Part shown: positions 22,339 to 29,550 of the stretch, piece after piece
Position numbering within the stretch: position 1 is the first letter of the stretch
Layout: the number at the start of each line of letters is the position of its first letter
Source: Photorhabdus khanii NC19
GTDB taxonomy: Bacteria > Pseudomonadota > Gammaproteobacteria > Enterobacterales > Enterobacteriaceae
NCBI RefSeq assembly: GCF_000517265.1
Contig: NZ_AYSJ01000013.1
Span: 546,586 to 610,585 of the forward strand
Length of the DNA stretch: 64,000 nucleotides
Reading direction: 5' to 3'
Position numbers and translations under genes: made by a program
The notes under the pieces: generated by a model
What the model was told of the DNA's origin: nothing
What the model saw: only the letters and a program-made list of their open reading frames with translations
The model's database searches: none

Positions 22339-23173
22339 TTTTTCAGGCGGCAGAACATCGGCTTATCTCGTGTATTTAATTGAACAACGACGAAAAGCTG
22401 GCGAAGATGTCCGCTATATTTTTATGGATACCGGAGCTGAACATCCTCTGACATATAAGTTCGTCAGAGAAATAGTTAAATTCTGGGATATTCCGTTAGT
22501 CATATTGCAAGCTGACATGAACCCAAATCTGGGTTCATCTAATAGCTATACTGTCTGGGAACCGAAAGATATTCAAACGCGAATGCCGGTGCTAAAGCCA
22601 TTTCGAGACATGGTAAAAAAATATGGCACACCTTACATCGGCGGCGCATTCTGTACAGACAGACTGAAATTAAGGCCGTTTCGTGATTATTGCAATGACA
22701 ATTTCGGAAAAGGAAATTATCACACGTGGATTGGTATTCGTGCAGATGAGCCGAAAAGATTAACTCGCAAGGATGGAGTAAGTTATTTAGCTGATATCTC
22801 GGATTTTGATAAACAGGATATTATGAACTGGTGGAGTCAGCAACCGTTCGATCTGCAAATACCAGAACATTTAGGTAATTGCGTGTTTTGTATTAAAAAG
22901 AGCAGCAAAAAAATTGGACTGGCGTGTCAAGATGAGCCGGGCTTAAAAAGAGTATTCGAATTGACTTGTATTACAGGAAAGCATGTTAGAGACGGCCATC
23001 GGAAAACATCAAAAGAAATTATGTACAGAGGTAATATGTCACTTGACGGAATAGCAAGAATGTATTCGAATGCAGATTATCAAAATCTATATCAAGAGAT
23101 GATCAGAGCAAAAAGATTCGATACCGGTTCTTGCTCTGAATCATGTGAAATATTTCAACTAGACCTATTTTAA
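22322..23173 (+). CDS. PAPS-reductase-like PP-loop protein
   Basis: The 283-residue protein begins with the PP-loop SFSGGRTSAYL (residues 6-16) and IFMDTGAEHP, the nucleotide-binding signature of the phosphoadenosine phosphosulfate reductase/adenine nucleotide alpha-hydrolase family. A cysteine pair (CVFC) near residue 190 and a C-terminal cysteine-containing tail follow. Phage relatives are common; they are thought to act in nucleotide, tRNA or DNA modification rather than sulfate assimilation, but no substrate is established. Part of the early operon with a Dam-type methylase. Confidence 0.75.
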   Translation: MINVVSFSGGRTSAYLVYLIEQRRKAGEDVRYIFMDTGAEHPLTYKFVREIVKFWDIPLVILQADMNPNLGSSNSYTVWEPKDIQTRMPVLKPFRDMVKKYGTPYIGGAFCTDRLKLRPFRDYCNDNFGKGNYHTWIGIRADEPKRLTRKDGVSYLADISDFDKQDIMNWWSQQPFDLQIPEHLGNCVFCIKKSSKKIGLACQDEPGLKRVFELTCITGKHVRDGHRKTSKEIMYRGNMSLDGIARMYSNADYQNLYQEMIRAKRFDTGSCSESCEIFQLDLF

Positions 23174-23203
23174 CCCCACCCTATTAATCAATAAGAGGCA
23201 ATA

Positions 23204-23560
23204 ATGACTGAATCTCAAATAAATATTATTTTATCCCGAAAAGCAATTCCAACAGATATTTTTCCAAATGAAGAACTCGAGCACTATTTCGCGAGAAAGT
23301 ACAGAGCAAAAGTGAAAGAGTTTATCGAATTAGCAAATGAAACTCATAAACTAGCACAAGAAAGCAGGAGATTAAAGAAACGACTAGCTAAAGTCAATCG
23401 CCGCAATAAATATCTAAAAAAAGTTCTATTTGCCGGCGCATTTGTTACGAAGGGCATTGTTCATAAATACGCTCTCAATGTTGGTACAGAAACACATGCA
23501 AATGAATTTATCGATGAGGCTGAAAAATTAACGGGTAAAAAATTACCGAAGTTTATTTAA
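23204..23560 (+). CDS. Coiled-coil phage protein, unknown
   Basis: The 118-residue basic protein has a helical coiled segment (residues 40-75: ETHKLAQESRRLKKRLAKVN). No family recognised. It lies 30 bp after the PAPS-reductase-like gene. Confidence 0.5.
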   Translation: MTESQINIILSRKAIPTDIFPNEELEHYFARKYRAKVKEFIELANETHKLAQESRRLKKRLAKVNRRNKYLKKVLFAGAFVTKGIVHKYALNVGTETHANEFIDEAEKLTGKKLPKFI

Positions 23561-23570
23561 TGAGGTGAAT

Positions 23571-24011
23571 ATGACTCAGAAAACGCCGTGGAATCCCAGT
23601 CAACGAGCAATTCAACGTGTTAAAGACCCGTTACCAATTCCTGTAAGATGTCGATACTGCTGCGGTCACATAACAATAGCTCATCATGAAAATGTATTCG
23701 GCAAAAGTTATAGCAAATGGCCGTGGCTATATATATGTACATCGTGTGGGGCATATGTTGGCATGCATCCATTTACAGATATTCCACTCGGCACATTAGC
23801 AGATAAAGCAACTCGTAATGCAAGACTAAGCAGTAAAAGATATTTTGAAGAAATATGGCAATCAGGGAAATTGACGCGAACGGATGCGTATAAGTGGCTG
23901 GCAAGAAAATTAGGAATTAATAAATGTGAATGTCACTTCGGCTGGTTCGATGTTGACACATGTCATAGAGCAAAAGAAATTTGTGAAAATATGATTATTA
24001 AAAAGAGGTAA
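23571..24011 (+). CDS. DUF3268 zinc-finger protein
   Basis: The 146-residue protein, started at 23571 behind GAGGTG, has CRYC near residue 27 and CTSCGAYVGMHP near residue 55, the conserved zinc-finger block of DUF3268. Function is unknown; members are frequent in enterobacterial prophages. Confidence 0.7.
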   Translation: MTQKTPWNPSQRAIQRVKDPLPIPVRCRYCCGHITIAHHENVFGKSYSKWPWLYICTSCGAYVGMHPFTDIPLGTLADKATRNARLSSKRYFEEIWQSGKLTRTDAYKWLARKLGINKCECHFGWFDVDTCHRAKEICENMIIKKR

Positions 24012-24016
24012 CTATC

Positions 24017-24313
24017 ATGACTAAAAATACAGAGTCTTTAATATCTGCATGTCACGAGTTAGCAAGAGTAGCAAGCTGTGACGATTATTTAATTCTGAAT
24101 GAAATTGCAGATAGATTAATTTCTTTGCAAAAAGAACGAGAAAACTATAAGCAGATGTTTGCTGAATCATGCATGGGTTTAGCTTCTATAGCTGATGCTG
24201 TGGGCATTAAAGAAGAAGATGACACGGGTTCACCGAATCAGGTAATTGCTGAAATCAGGAAAATTAAGGCTAATGCAATTCATGAATATGCCAATAAACT
24301 AATAGGTGAATAA
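24017..24313 (+). CDS. Helical phage protein, unknown
   Basis: A 98-residue acidic helical protein (MTKNTESLISACHELARVAS). Members of this type of Ea-like early protein are frequent in lambdoid phages. Its stop touches the next start. Confidence 0.5.
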   Translation: MTKNTESLISACHELARVASCDDYLILNEIADRLISLQKERENYKQMFAESCMGLASIADAVGIKEEDDTGSPNQVIAEIRKIKANAIHEYANKLIGE

Positions 24314-24528
24314 TGAATGATTATTTATGTCATCACTTTTATTTCATATGGAAACGAATGTTCAAGAGATATATTGTAAATGTACTTGTCTATCGTGGCA
24401 TGAAATTATCCGACGCAAAACATGTAGCAGAATGTGAGATTGAATCATATTCAAAAAAGGATGGCGATTGGAAATATATTCATCCGCATGATGCGGCACA
24501 AAAAGCATTATCTTATTGGAGTGATTAA
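24313..24528 (+). CDS. Small basic phage protein, unknown
   Basis: A 71-residue protein with a DAKHVAECEIESYSKKDGDW segment. Start and stop both overlap neighbours by one or a few bases (TAATG junction with the methylase). No family recognised. Confidence 0.5.
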   Translation: MNDYLCHHFYFIWKRMFKRYIVNVLVYRGMKLSDAKHVAECEIESYSKKDGDWKYIHPHDAAQKALSYWSD

Positions 24529-25079
24529 TGGCAGACCTCGGAGGCAGTAATACTCCCAAAGAATTAAAAGATAAATGGCAAACCCCGATTGAGATATTCA
24601 CAGCGTTAGACATAGAATTTGGTTTTTATCTCGATGCAGCAGCAGACTATGAAAATGCTCTATGTGCTCATTATCTAACGGAACGAAATAATGCACTAAA
24701 TAGTGAATGGATTAGCTACGGAGCAATATATTGTAATCCGCCGTATTCTGATATATCGCCGTGGGTAATAAAGGCCGCTGAACAATGCAGGAAGCAACTA
24801 CAGCCGGTTGTTATGTTAGTCCCGGCTGATACATCTGTGGGCTGGTTTAAATTAGCTATGAACTCTGTAGATGAGATTCGTATAATAACAGGTGGAAGGA
24901 TTTCATTTATTAATGCTGGTAATGGAAAGGAGAAAAAAGGAAATACAAAAGGAAGCTTGCTATTAATATGGCGTCCGTTTATCAAGCCGCGCTGTATGTT
25001 CACAACAATTGACAAATCAGAGTTAGCTAGAATCGGCTCAAATATATTAAAGGAAATAAAGCATCATGAAACTTATTAG
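24528..25079 (+). CDS. Phage DNA N6-adenine methyltransferase (Dam type)
   Basis: The 183-residue protein fits the phage Dam family: KWQTPIEIFTALDIEFGFYLDAAAD at the start, the catalytic NPPY motif (YCNPPYSDI, about residue 65), and a VPADTSVGWF block. It methylates adenine in DNA using SAM and likely protects the phage from restriction or mimics host Dam. Single-domain and full length for the family. Confidence 0.85.
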   Translation: MADLGGSNTPKELKDKWQTPIEIFTALDIEFGFYLDAAADYENALCAHYLTERNNALNSEWISYGAIYCNPPYSDISPWVIKAAEQCRKQLQPVVMLVPADTSVGWFKLAMNSVDEIRIITGGRISFINAGNGKEKKGNTKGSLLLIWRPFIKPRCMFTTIDKSELARIGSNILKEIKHHETY

Positions 25080-25311
25080 CACATTTCCGATCGAAACAAA
25101 GACTGTTGACTACTTCGGCATTCAATTAACAGTTCCGAGGCTTATAGAATGTCTCGCAACAGATAAAGACGGATTTATATATGCATATCGTGAAGCACCA
25201 AATTTGAATGACGGGGTGTGGCTTGCATCTAAATTTAGTACTTTTTGCATGCCAGTTGCGCGTGTCGATTTAGAAGATATCGACTGGAAAGAAACATTAG
25301 TTCAAGTCTGA
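25066..25311 (+). CDS. Small early phage protein, unknown
   Basis: An 81-residue protein overlapping the methylase stop by 14 bp (MKLISTFPIETKTVDYFGIQ). No family recognised. Confidence 0.5.
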   Translation: MKLISTFPIETKTVDYFGIQLTVPRLIECLATDKDGFIYAYREAPNLNDGVWLASKFSTFCMPVARVDLEDIDWKETLVQV

Positions 25312-25313
25312 AT

Positions 25314-25529
25314 ATGTCAGAGCAAATTTATGAGAACGGACGCAGAGCAATAGCAAAGGAATGCTTAAACGAGCTCACTCAACTATCGAAATACGATGAC
25401 AAAGCAGTTACAGCTATTCTTGATAAATATACACAGCGATTCAAATTAATTATGTCTGAGCATCAGATGAGGAAGTCAACGCCGAAAGCCTGGCTTTCTC
25501 AGTATGTCAGAAATTTGCAAAAGGAATAA
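25314..25529 (+). CDS. Small helical phage protein, unknown
   Basis: Starting at 25314, two bases after the previous stop, the product has 71 residues (MSEQIYENGRRAIAKECLNE). The upstream extension of the frame overlaps the previous gene and lacks a ribosome-binding sequence. No family recognised. Confidence 0.45.
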   Translation: MSEQIYENGRRAIAKECLNELTQLSKYDDKAVTAILDKYTQRFKLIMSEHQMRKSTPKAWLSQYVRNLQKE

Positions 25530-25531
25530 AT

Positions 25532-25759
25532 ATGGATGCGCAAACCGGCATTATTAGCGACACGGATATCGCAGAACTAACCGGATACAAAATTCCATCC
25601 AAACAATGCAAAGCATTAAAAGAGGCTGGAATATTTTTTGTCATCCGTCGAGACGGTAAACCAAAAACGACATGGGAACATTTCAACAATCCTCTGTCTC
25701 AAAGGGTTAGAGATTATTCTCAGTCTCCACAAGAACCCAATTTCGGAGCTTTAGACTAA
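25532..25759 (+). CDS. DUF4224 protein next to integrase
   Basis: The 75-residue product has the DUF4224 signature (DTDIAELTGYKIPSKQCKAL, then GIFFVIRRDGKPKTTW). These small proteins sit immediately upstream of tyrosine integrases in many prophages and are suspected to assist in recombination control. Here the stop overlaps the integrase start by one base. Confidence 0.75.
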   Translation: MDAQTGIISDTDIAELTGYKIPSKQCKALKEAGIFFVIRRDGKPKTTWEHFNNPLSQRVRDYSQSPQEPNFGALD

Positions 25760-26775
25760 TGGGTAGAAAGCGTAAAAACCCGTCAGATAATTGGATGCCT
25801 CCGCGAGTTCGCCGGGGGCGATCGGCTTATGAATTTCTTGCACAAGATGGCCGAACTATTCGTTTATGTAGTTTTTCATCTACCCAAGCGGAAGTTTGGG
25901 TAGCATATGAAAAAATGCTATCTGAACAGAAAAATGAGGAAACTCTGGCAGGATTAGTTAAAGCCTTCTTCCTCTCACCTGACTTCACCGATCTAAGTGC
26001 GGAAACTCAAAAAGATTACCTCAAATATTCAAATAAATTACTGCCTGTTTTTGGAAAAATGAACCCGGATAATATTAAGCCGGAGCACATCAGAAAATAT
26101 ATGGACAAACGCGGGTTAAAGAGCAAGGTTCAAGCAAACAGAGAGAAAAGCTTTTTATCCAGGACATTTGGTTGGGGATATGAGCGGGGATTAGTTAAAG
26201 GAAACCCATGTAAGGGCGTGCGGCAATTTAAAGAAAAGGTGCGAGATCGGTATATTACCGATGATGAATATAACGCACTATATTCTGTTTCTCCTCCGGT
26301 TGTTAAAGTAGCGATGGAGCTTGCATATTTATGTTGCGCAAGACAGGCGGATGTTTTGGCTATGACATATGCCCAAATAAGCGACGCAGGAATATTTATT
26401 AAACAAGGTAAAACGGCGGTTGCACAAATTAAACGGTGGACAGAGCGGCTAAATAACGTTATTGAAATGAGTAAATCGTTACCACTGGCTAGCGGAATCA
26501 GTAGCATATATGTAGTTCATCAACGTAAAGGCTCCCGATATACTAGGGATGGATTTAATAGCAGATGGAGCAAAGCGCATGAAGAAGCTGTCAAAAAATT
26601 TCCGGAACTAGATTTTGATTTTACGTTTCATGATTTAAAAGCCAAAGGGATATCTGACTTGGAAGGACCATTAACAGAAAAACAAAAAATTTCAGGGCAT
26701 AAGAACATTACTCAAACGGCGAGATACGACAGAAAAGTGAAAGTAGTTCCCGTCGTTGGCGGTCAAGAAAAATAG
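25759..26775 (+). CDS. int: Prophage tyrosine integrase
   Basis: The 338-residue integrase has an arm-binding N-terminus, a core-binding domain (about residues 55-150) and a C-terminal catalytic domain. The catalytic residues visible are the first Arg in CCARQADVLAM, HDLKAKGIS (H-x-x-K in place of the usual H-x-x-R), SGHKNITQTARYDR with His and the nucleophilic Tyr near residue 328. It lies 177 bp from the tRNA-Leu att fragment. Integration into the tRNA-Leu(UAA) gene is therefore inferred. Confidence 0.9.
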   Translation: MGRKRKNPSDNWMPPRVRRGRSAYEFLAQDGRTIRLCSFSSTQAEVWVAYEKMLSEQKNEETLAGLVKAFFLSPDFTDLSAETQKDYLKYSNKLLPVFGKMNPDNIKPEHIRKYMDKRGLKSKVQANREKSFLSRTFGWGYERGLVKGNPCKGVRQFKEKVRDRYITDDEYNALYSVSPPVVKVAMELAYLCCARQADVLAMTYAQISDAGIFIKQGKTAVAQIKRWTERLNNVIEMSKSLPLASGISSIYVVHQRKGSRYTRDGFNSRWSKAHEEAVKKFPELDFDFTFHDLKAKGISDLEGPLTEKQKISGHKNITQTARYDRKVKVVPVVGGQEK

Positions 26776-26952
26776 CTATTACATATGATAATTTAATGCC
26801 CGGTGACTTATAGTCCTTTCTATTTTGATCCCTTTTATCTTCACTATATTAATTATTTACGGTTTTTAACTAATTGATTTTCTTGATCGATAAAATCCAT
26901 TTTTATAGTGAAAATAGAGTGTAACTATCTGATAAATCTCATTATAACACCT
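26776..26952. other. Non-coding att arm region beside int
   Basis: This 177-bp AT-rich stretch between int and the tRNA fragment has no open frame of note. It contains a 9-bp inverted repeat, TTCACTATA near 26838 and TATAGTGAA near 26905, which could be integrase arm-type or IHF-related sites. Confidence 0.4.
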
Positions 26953-27009
26953 GATTTAAAATCCCTCGGCTGTAAGGCTGTGCGGGTTCAAGTCCCGCCC
27001 TGGGCACCA
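26953..27009 (+). other. attR-like site: displaced 3' end of a tRNA-Leu(UAA) gene
   Basis: From GATTTAAAATCCCTCGGC to ...GGGCACCA the sequence matches the anticodon-loop-to-CCA half of enterobacterial tRNA-Leu(UAA) (E. coli leuZ: GGGATTTAAAATCCCTCGGC...). The 5' half is missing: the GGGA of the anticodon stem is replaced by CCTG. This is the duplicated target left when a phage integrates in the anticodon loop. The intact, reconstituted tRNA should lie at the other prophage end, beyond position 1. Confidence 0.85.
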
Positions 27010-27050
27010 TATAAAACTTGCTGATAATTCAGTGAGTTAGGGAAAAGAAA

Positions 27051-27075
27051 AAGCCACCGTAAGGTGGCTTTTTTT
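27051..27075 (+). terminator. Terminator after the tRNA-Leu fragment
   Basis: AAGCCACC-GTAA-GGTGGCTT, an 8-bp perfect stem, followed by a T-run. It is probably the original terminator of the host tRNA gene. Confidence 0.85.
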
Positions 27076-27339
27076 GCTTTCTGCGATGGCATGAAAATCG
27101 CAAAATGGCAGCAGATTGGCAGCACCTTGGCACCACTGTATAAATCCACACTATCTATTTCAGGCAATCTCTCCCCCTCTCGAAGCATCATCAGAAAAAT
27201 ATTTTTCACATAAAAAAGCACATCTGAACGAATCATGATGTACTTTTTATGATTATTTATTCAACGGATCTAATTAAAAAGACATAAGGCTCACTGATCA
27301 TTAGTAGATTAATAGGATGAGGCGGAACCATCCCAATCA

Positions 27340-27600
27340 ATGTTGGTGTAGTCACGAACCGGACAAAGGTTTCATAGCTAACGAACGTCGTACTACAATT
27401 GATATTCTGGCACTGGTTGTAACACTCTTTGGTTTGGGTTGTATGTCCAAAACTGCTGCGGATGTGGGCGGCATGACCACATAGAGAGGAATCTCATCAT
27501 CGGCAAACACTTCAACAAATGGGTTGCCATAGCTGGAACTGACACTAAACATGACTACATCATATCTAAATCAGAAATCTTTACTTCCACTTCCAATTGC
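27340..27600. other. Decayed DNA between att site and Mu-like fragment
   Basis: No intact gene is supported. Fragmentary frames on the minus strand occur (for example SSYGNPFVEVFADDEIPLY around 27500-27545) but carry stops nearby and no recognisable family. The neighbouring 27100-27340 stretch likewise shows no gene. Confidence 0.3.
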
Positions 27601-27621
27601 AGAGAAGACATTAACCCACTG

Positions 27622-27825
27622 TCACTTAGGGATGGGTTGATGGTCGGTGTCCAGTCTCTGCCGGGTCAATTTGAAACTTGAAGCCTGACGTCTACCGAAA
27701 ACGCTTTCACCAGACACTACAGCAAATGGCACACCGCGAAACGAGGCAGGATGCAAATGCTCCGACCATTTCCAAGCCTCATCTTTCCCCAAAAATGATG
27801 AAATGGCGTCTTTAATCAATGGCAT
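27622..27825 (-). pseudogene. N-terminal fragment of a Mu-like DNA circularisation protein
   Basis: From an ATG at 27825 behind GGTGGTGAT, the frame encodes a block resembling the Mu gp43 / DNA-circularisation N-terminal domain (W.EHLHPASFRGVPFAVVSGES followed by FGRRQ). After that the expected HEYP-type continuation is lost and the frame ends at 27622. A full-length gene would be several hundred residues, so this is a remnant of a different, Mu-like prophage tail operon. Confidence 0.6.
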
Positions 27826-27852
27826 ATCACCACCTATGGTTATTTTTAGATA

Positions 27853-27875
27853 CAAAAAAAACCGCAATTAAGCGG
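27853..27875 (-). terminator. Terminator of the GNAT-like gene pair
   Basis: CCGC-TTAATT-GCGG on the minus strand is followed by eight or more Ts. It lies 32 bp past the stop codon of the 27907-28632 gene. Confidence 0.7.
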
Positions 27876-27906
27876 CCAGATATGAAAAAATCTACCGAAA
27901 GCGGAT

Positions 27907-28632
27907 TTAGCTGTATAATTTATCTTTGCTTATAATGTTAACAATATGATGGCAAGATTCTGGCGATAAAGGTCTTGGTTCCCACTTGGGTAACTCACTA
28001 ACAGGCAAATCTAGGGCACTCCACGGAACAACACCATTTACACCGACGCCATGTGGAGTTAATACATCCAAGAACTTCTTTTCGATAACATCATAAATGC
28101 GAACTTCACCCAATTTAATGATACTACCAGCCCATAGAGAACCACCTGACAGACTCTGAATACTGTCGCAAATAAGATATCTATGTTTCAATAACAAAAT
28201 ATTATAAATGGAACTAGCCAGCCCTGCCCTCTGATAATCTATATCTATATAAACACCTTTTATTTGCTTACCAGTTTGGGTTATCTCTTTATCGACAAAA
28301 TTAAAGTCGTTATATGAAACTCTTCCAACCAAAGCATCTTCTGATGATTCATGCATATCCAAAGAAAGTAATTCATCGATAATTCTCTCAGTGCTATACC
28401 CGCATTTTCTCAGACATTCTGCGTGTTCAGAGTAAAAATCAGGAGTAGAGCGTCCCATATAAATTATTTCTAAATAGTAATTGTACTCACTTCCAGTAAG
28501 AGCATATTCTATTATTTTCAATAAATCATCTTCCGGCGATAAATGATAAAACTCGTCAATAATATTCGATGAAACACAACTTGGCTTTTTGCTCAAGTCC
28601 TTTGAATATGAACTAATAAGATTGGGGGCCAT
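27907..28632 (-). CDS. GNAT-like protein of unknown target
   Basis: The 241-residue protein has a segment around residues 125-150 (KGVYIDIDYQRAGLASSIYN) that looks like the GNAT acetyl-CoA-binding motif A (the usual Q/RxxGxG/A pattern is QRAGLA), followed by beta-strand and ILLLKHRYLI. The N- and C-terminal parts match nothing I know. It is the second gene of a two-gene unit with its own promoter and terminator, in mobile DNA, so a toxin, effector or defence role is possible. The acetyltransferase call is tentative. Confidence 0.5.
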   Translation of the reverse strand: MAPNLISSYSKDLSKKPSCVSSNIIDEFYHLSPEDDLLKIIEYALTGSEYNYYLEIIYMGRSTPDFYSEHAECLRKCGYSTERIIDELLSLDMHESSEDALVGRVSYNDFNFVDKEITQTGKQIKGVYIDIDYQRAGLASSIYNILLLKHRYLICDSIQSLSGGSLWAGSIIKLGEVRIYDVIEKKFLDVLTPHGVGVNGVVPWSALDLPVSELPKWEPRPLSPESCHHIVNIISKDKLYS

Positions 28633-28650
28633 CGCTATCCCTATAATAAT

Positions 28651-29001
28651 TTAATGGGTAGTCGTTAGTTTGTAATTATCAATGAAAATCTTAACAACGG
28701 ACTCAATCCGTTTCATAATGAAACTAATATCATCGCCAAATTCTGGATATTGATTTTCAGGAGAAACAAGATATTTCACCCTTTCCCTTCTGATAACCAA
28801 TTCAGCAAATGGCACAATATAGAAATCATCACTTTTATTATCATCTTTAAGCGTTACAATAAACAATTGTCTGTTAGCATCCCGCCTTTCACTAAGGCGA
28901 AGGACGCAAAAAAGTTTATCTGTATTATTATCCTTGAAGGAGTCAATAACTTCTGTTGAGTGGCTAATAGTCTGTATAGATCTGGTATGTTCAGTTCTCA
29001 T
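28651..29001 (-). CDS. Small partner gene upstream of the GNAT-like gene
   Basis: Starting at 29001 behind AGGGGG, the product has 116 residues (MRTEHTRSIQTISHSTEVID). It is soluble and beta-rich in the middle (FCVLRLSERRDANRQLFIVT) with no family recognised. It is 18 bp upstream of the GNAT-like gene under the shared promoter at 29075-29103, consistent with a functional pair such as antitoxin plus toxin. Confidence 0.5.
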   Translation of the reverse strand: MRTEHTRSIQTISHSTEVIDSFKDNNTDKLFCVLRLSERRDANRQLFIVTLKDDNKSDDFYIVPFAELVIRRERVKYLVSPENQYPEFGDDISFIMKRIESVVKIFIDNYKLTTTH

Positions 29002-29074
29002 ATAGCCCCCTAACATTATGAAATTAAAGTGAATAGATGTTTAGCAGTTATCAAATTACGATATCGCTACGGTG

Positions 29075-29103
29075 ATAATAGTTCGATTGACCCCCTAGTT
29101 CAA
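29075..29103 (-). promoter_or_regulatory. Promoter for the GNAT-like gene pair
   Basis: On the minus strand TTGAAC (29098-29103) and TATTAT (29075-29080) are separated by exactly 17 bp, about 75 bp before the 29001 start. Just upstream lie ACAAC-rich repeats (29105-29140) that could bind a regulator. Confidence 0.6.
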
Positions 29104-29248
29104 CAAATTTAACAACCAAAGTTGTGTTCTTGTTGTTCTGTAATGTATCAAAATGTTTCAGATTTAAGCCATCCTTGAATTAAGGTTATTCTAAGTTGCT
29201 TATGCTTTCTAATCTGACTGTCCATTAACGAACAAAAGCCCATAAGGG

Positions 29249-29345
29249 GCTCTGTTTGCCAGCGACTTATCTGTGATTGATGTACACCGACCGCATTTGC
29301 AACATGCTTCGGCCCGGTAATGACAATTCCCTTTCGTATTCGTGA
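29249..29345 (-). pseudogene. Fragment of a second cII gene
   Basis: This ~97-bp stretch is nearly identical to the helix-turn-helix part of the resident cII (about 13471-13567); the first ~30 bp and last ~30 bp match exactly, with a few differences between. It encodes part of the ISRWQT...GVHQSQ region and nothing more. It is a scar of another lambdoid prophage. Confidence 0.85.
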
Positions 29346-29541
29346 TAAAAAAATTATTGATGGAAAAGTGTATGCAATTGAACAGGATGGATTAAAACGC
29401 CTGAAATGTCTTTATAGACGCCCGAAAGGAAAAATTCTTATCAGAAGCTACAACCGTGATGAATACGAAGATGAGGTTACAGATGAGGATCAAGTGCTTA
29501 TCATCGGAAGAATGTTCTGGTATTCCGTTTTAGATTACTAA
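29346..29541 (+). pseudogene. 3' fragment of a cI-like (S24 peptidase) repressor
   Basis: The frame encodes KKIIDGKVYAIEQDGLKRLK... through VLIIGRMFWYSVLDY, the conserved C-terminal end of LexA/CI-like autocleaving repressors, including the catalytic-domain dimer strands and the terminal IIGRVFWYS-like motif. The N-terminal DNA-binding part and the Ser-containing part are missing. Read upstream, the frame runs into the antisense of the cII fragment, so it is not a functional gene. Confidence 0.75.
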
Positions 29542-29550
29542 GGTTATGGA

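Noticed and set aside
27352-27552. Minus-strand 66-codon frame between the att site and the Mu-like fragment
   Set aside because: No recognisable family, no convincing start signal and stops in all extensions; treated as decayed DNA.
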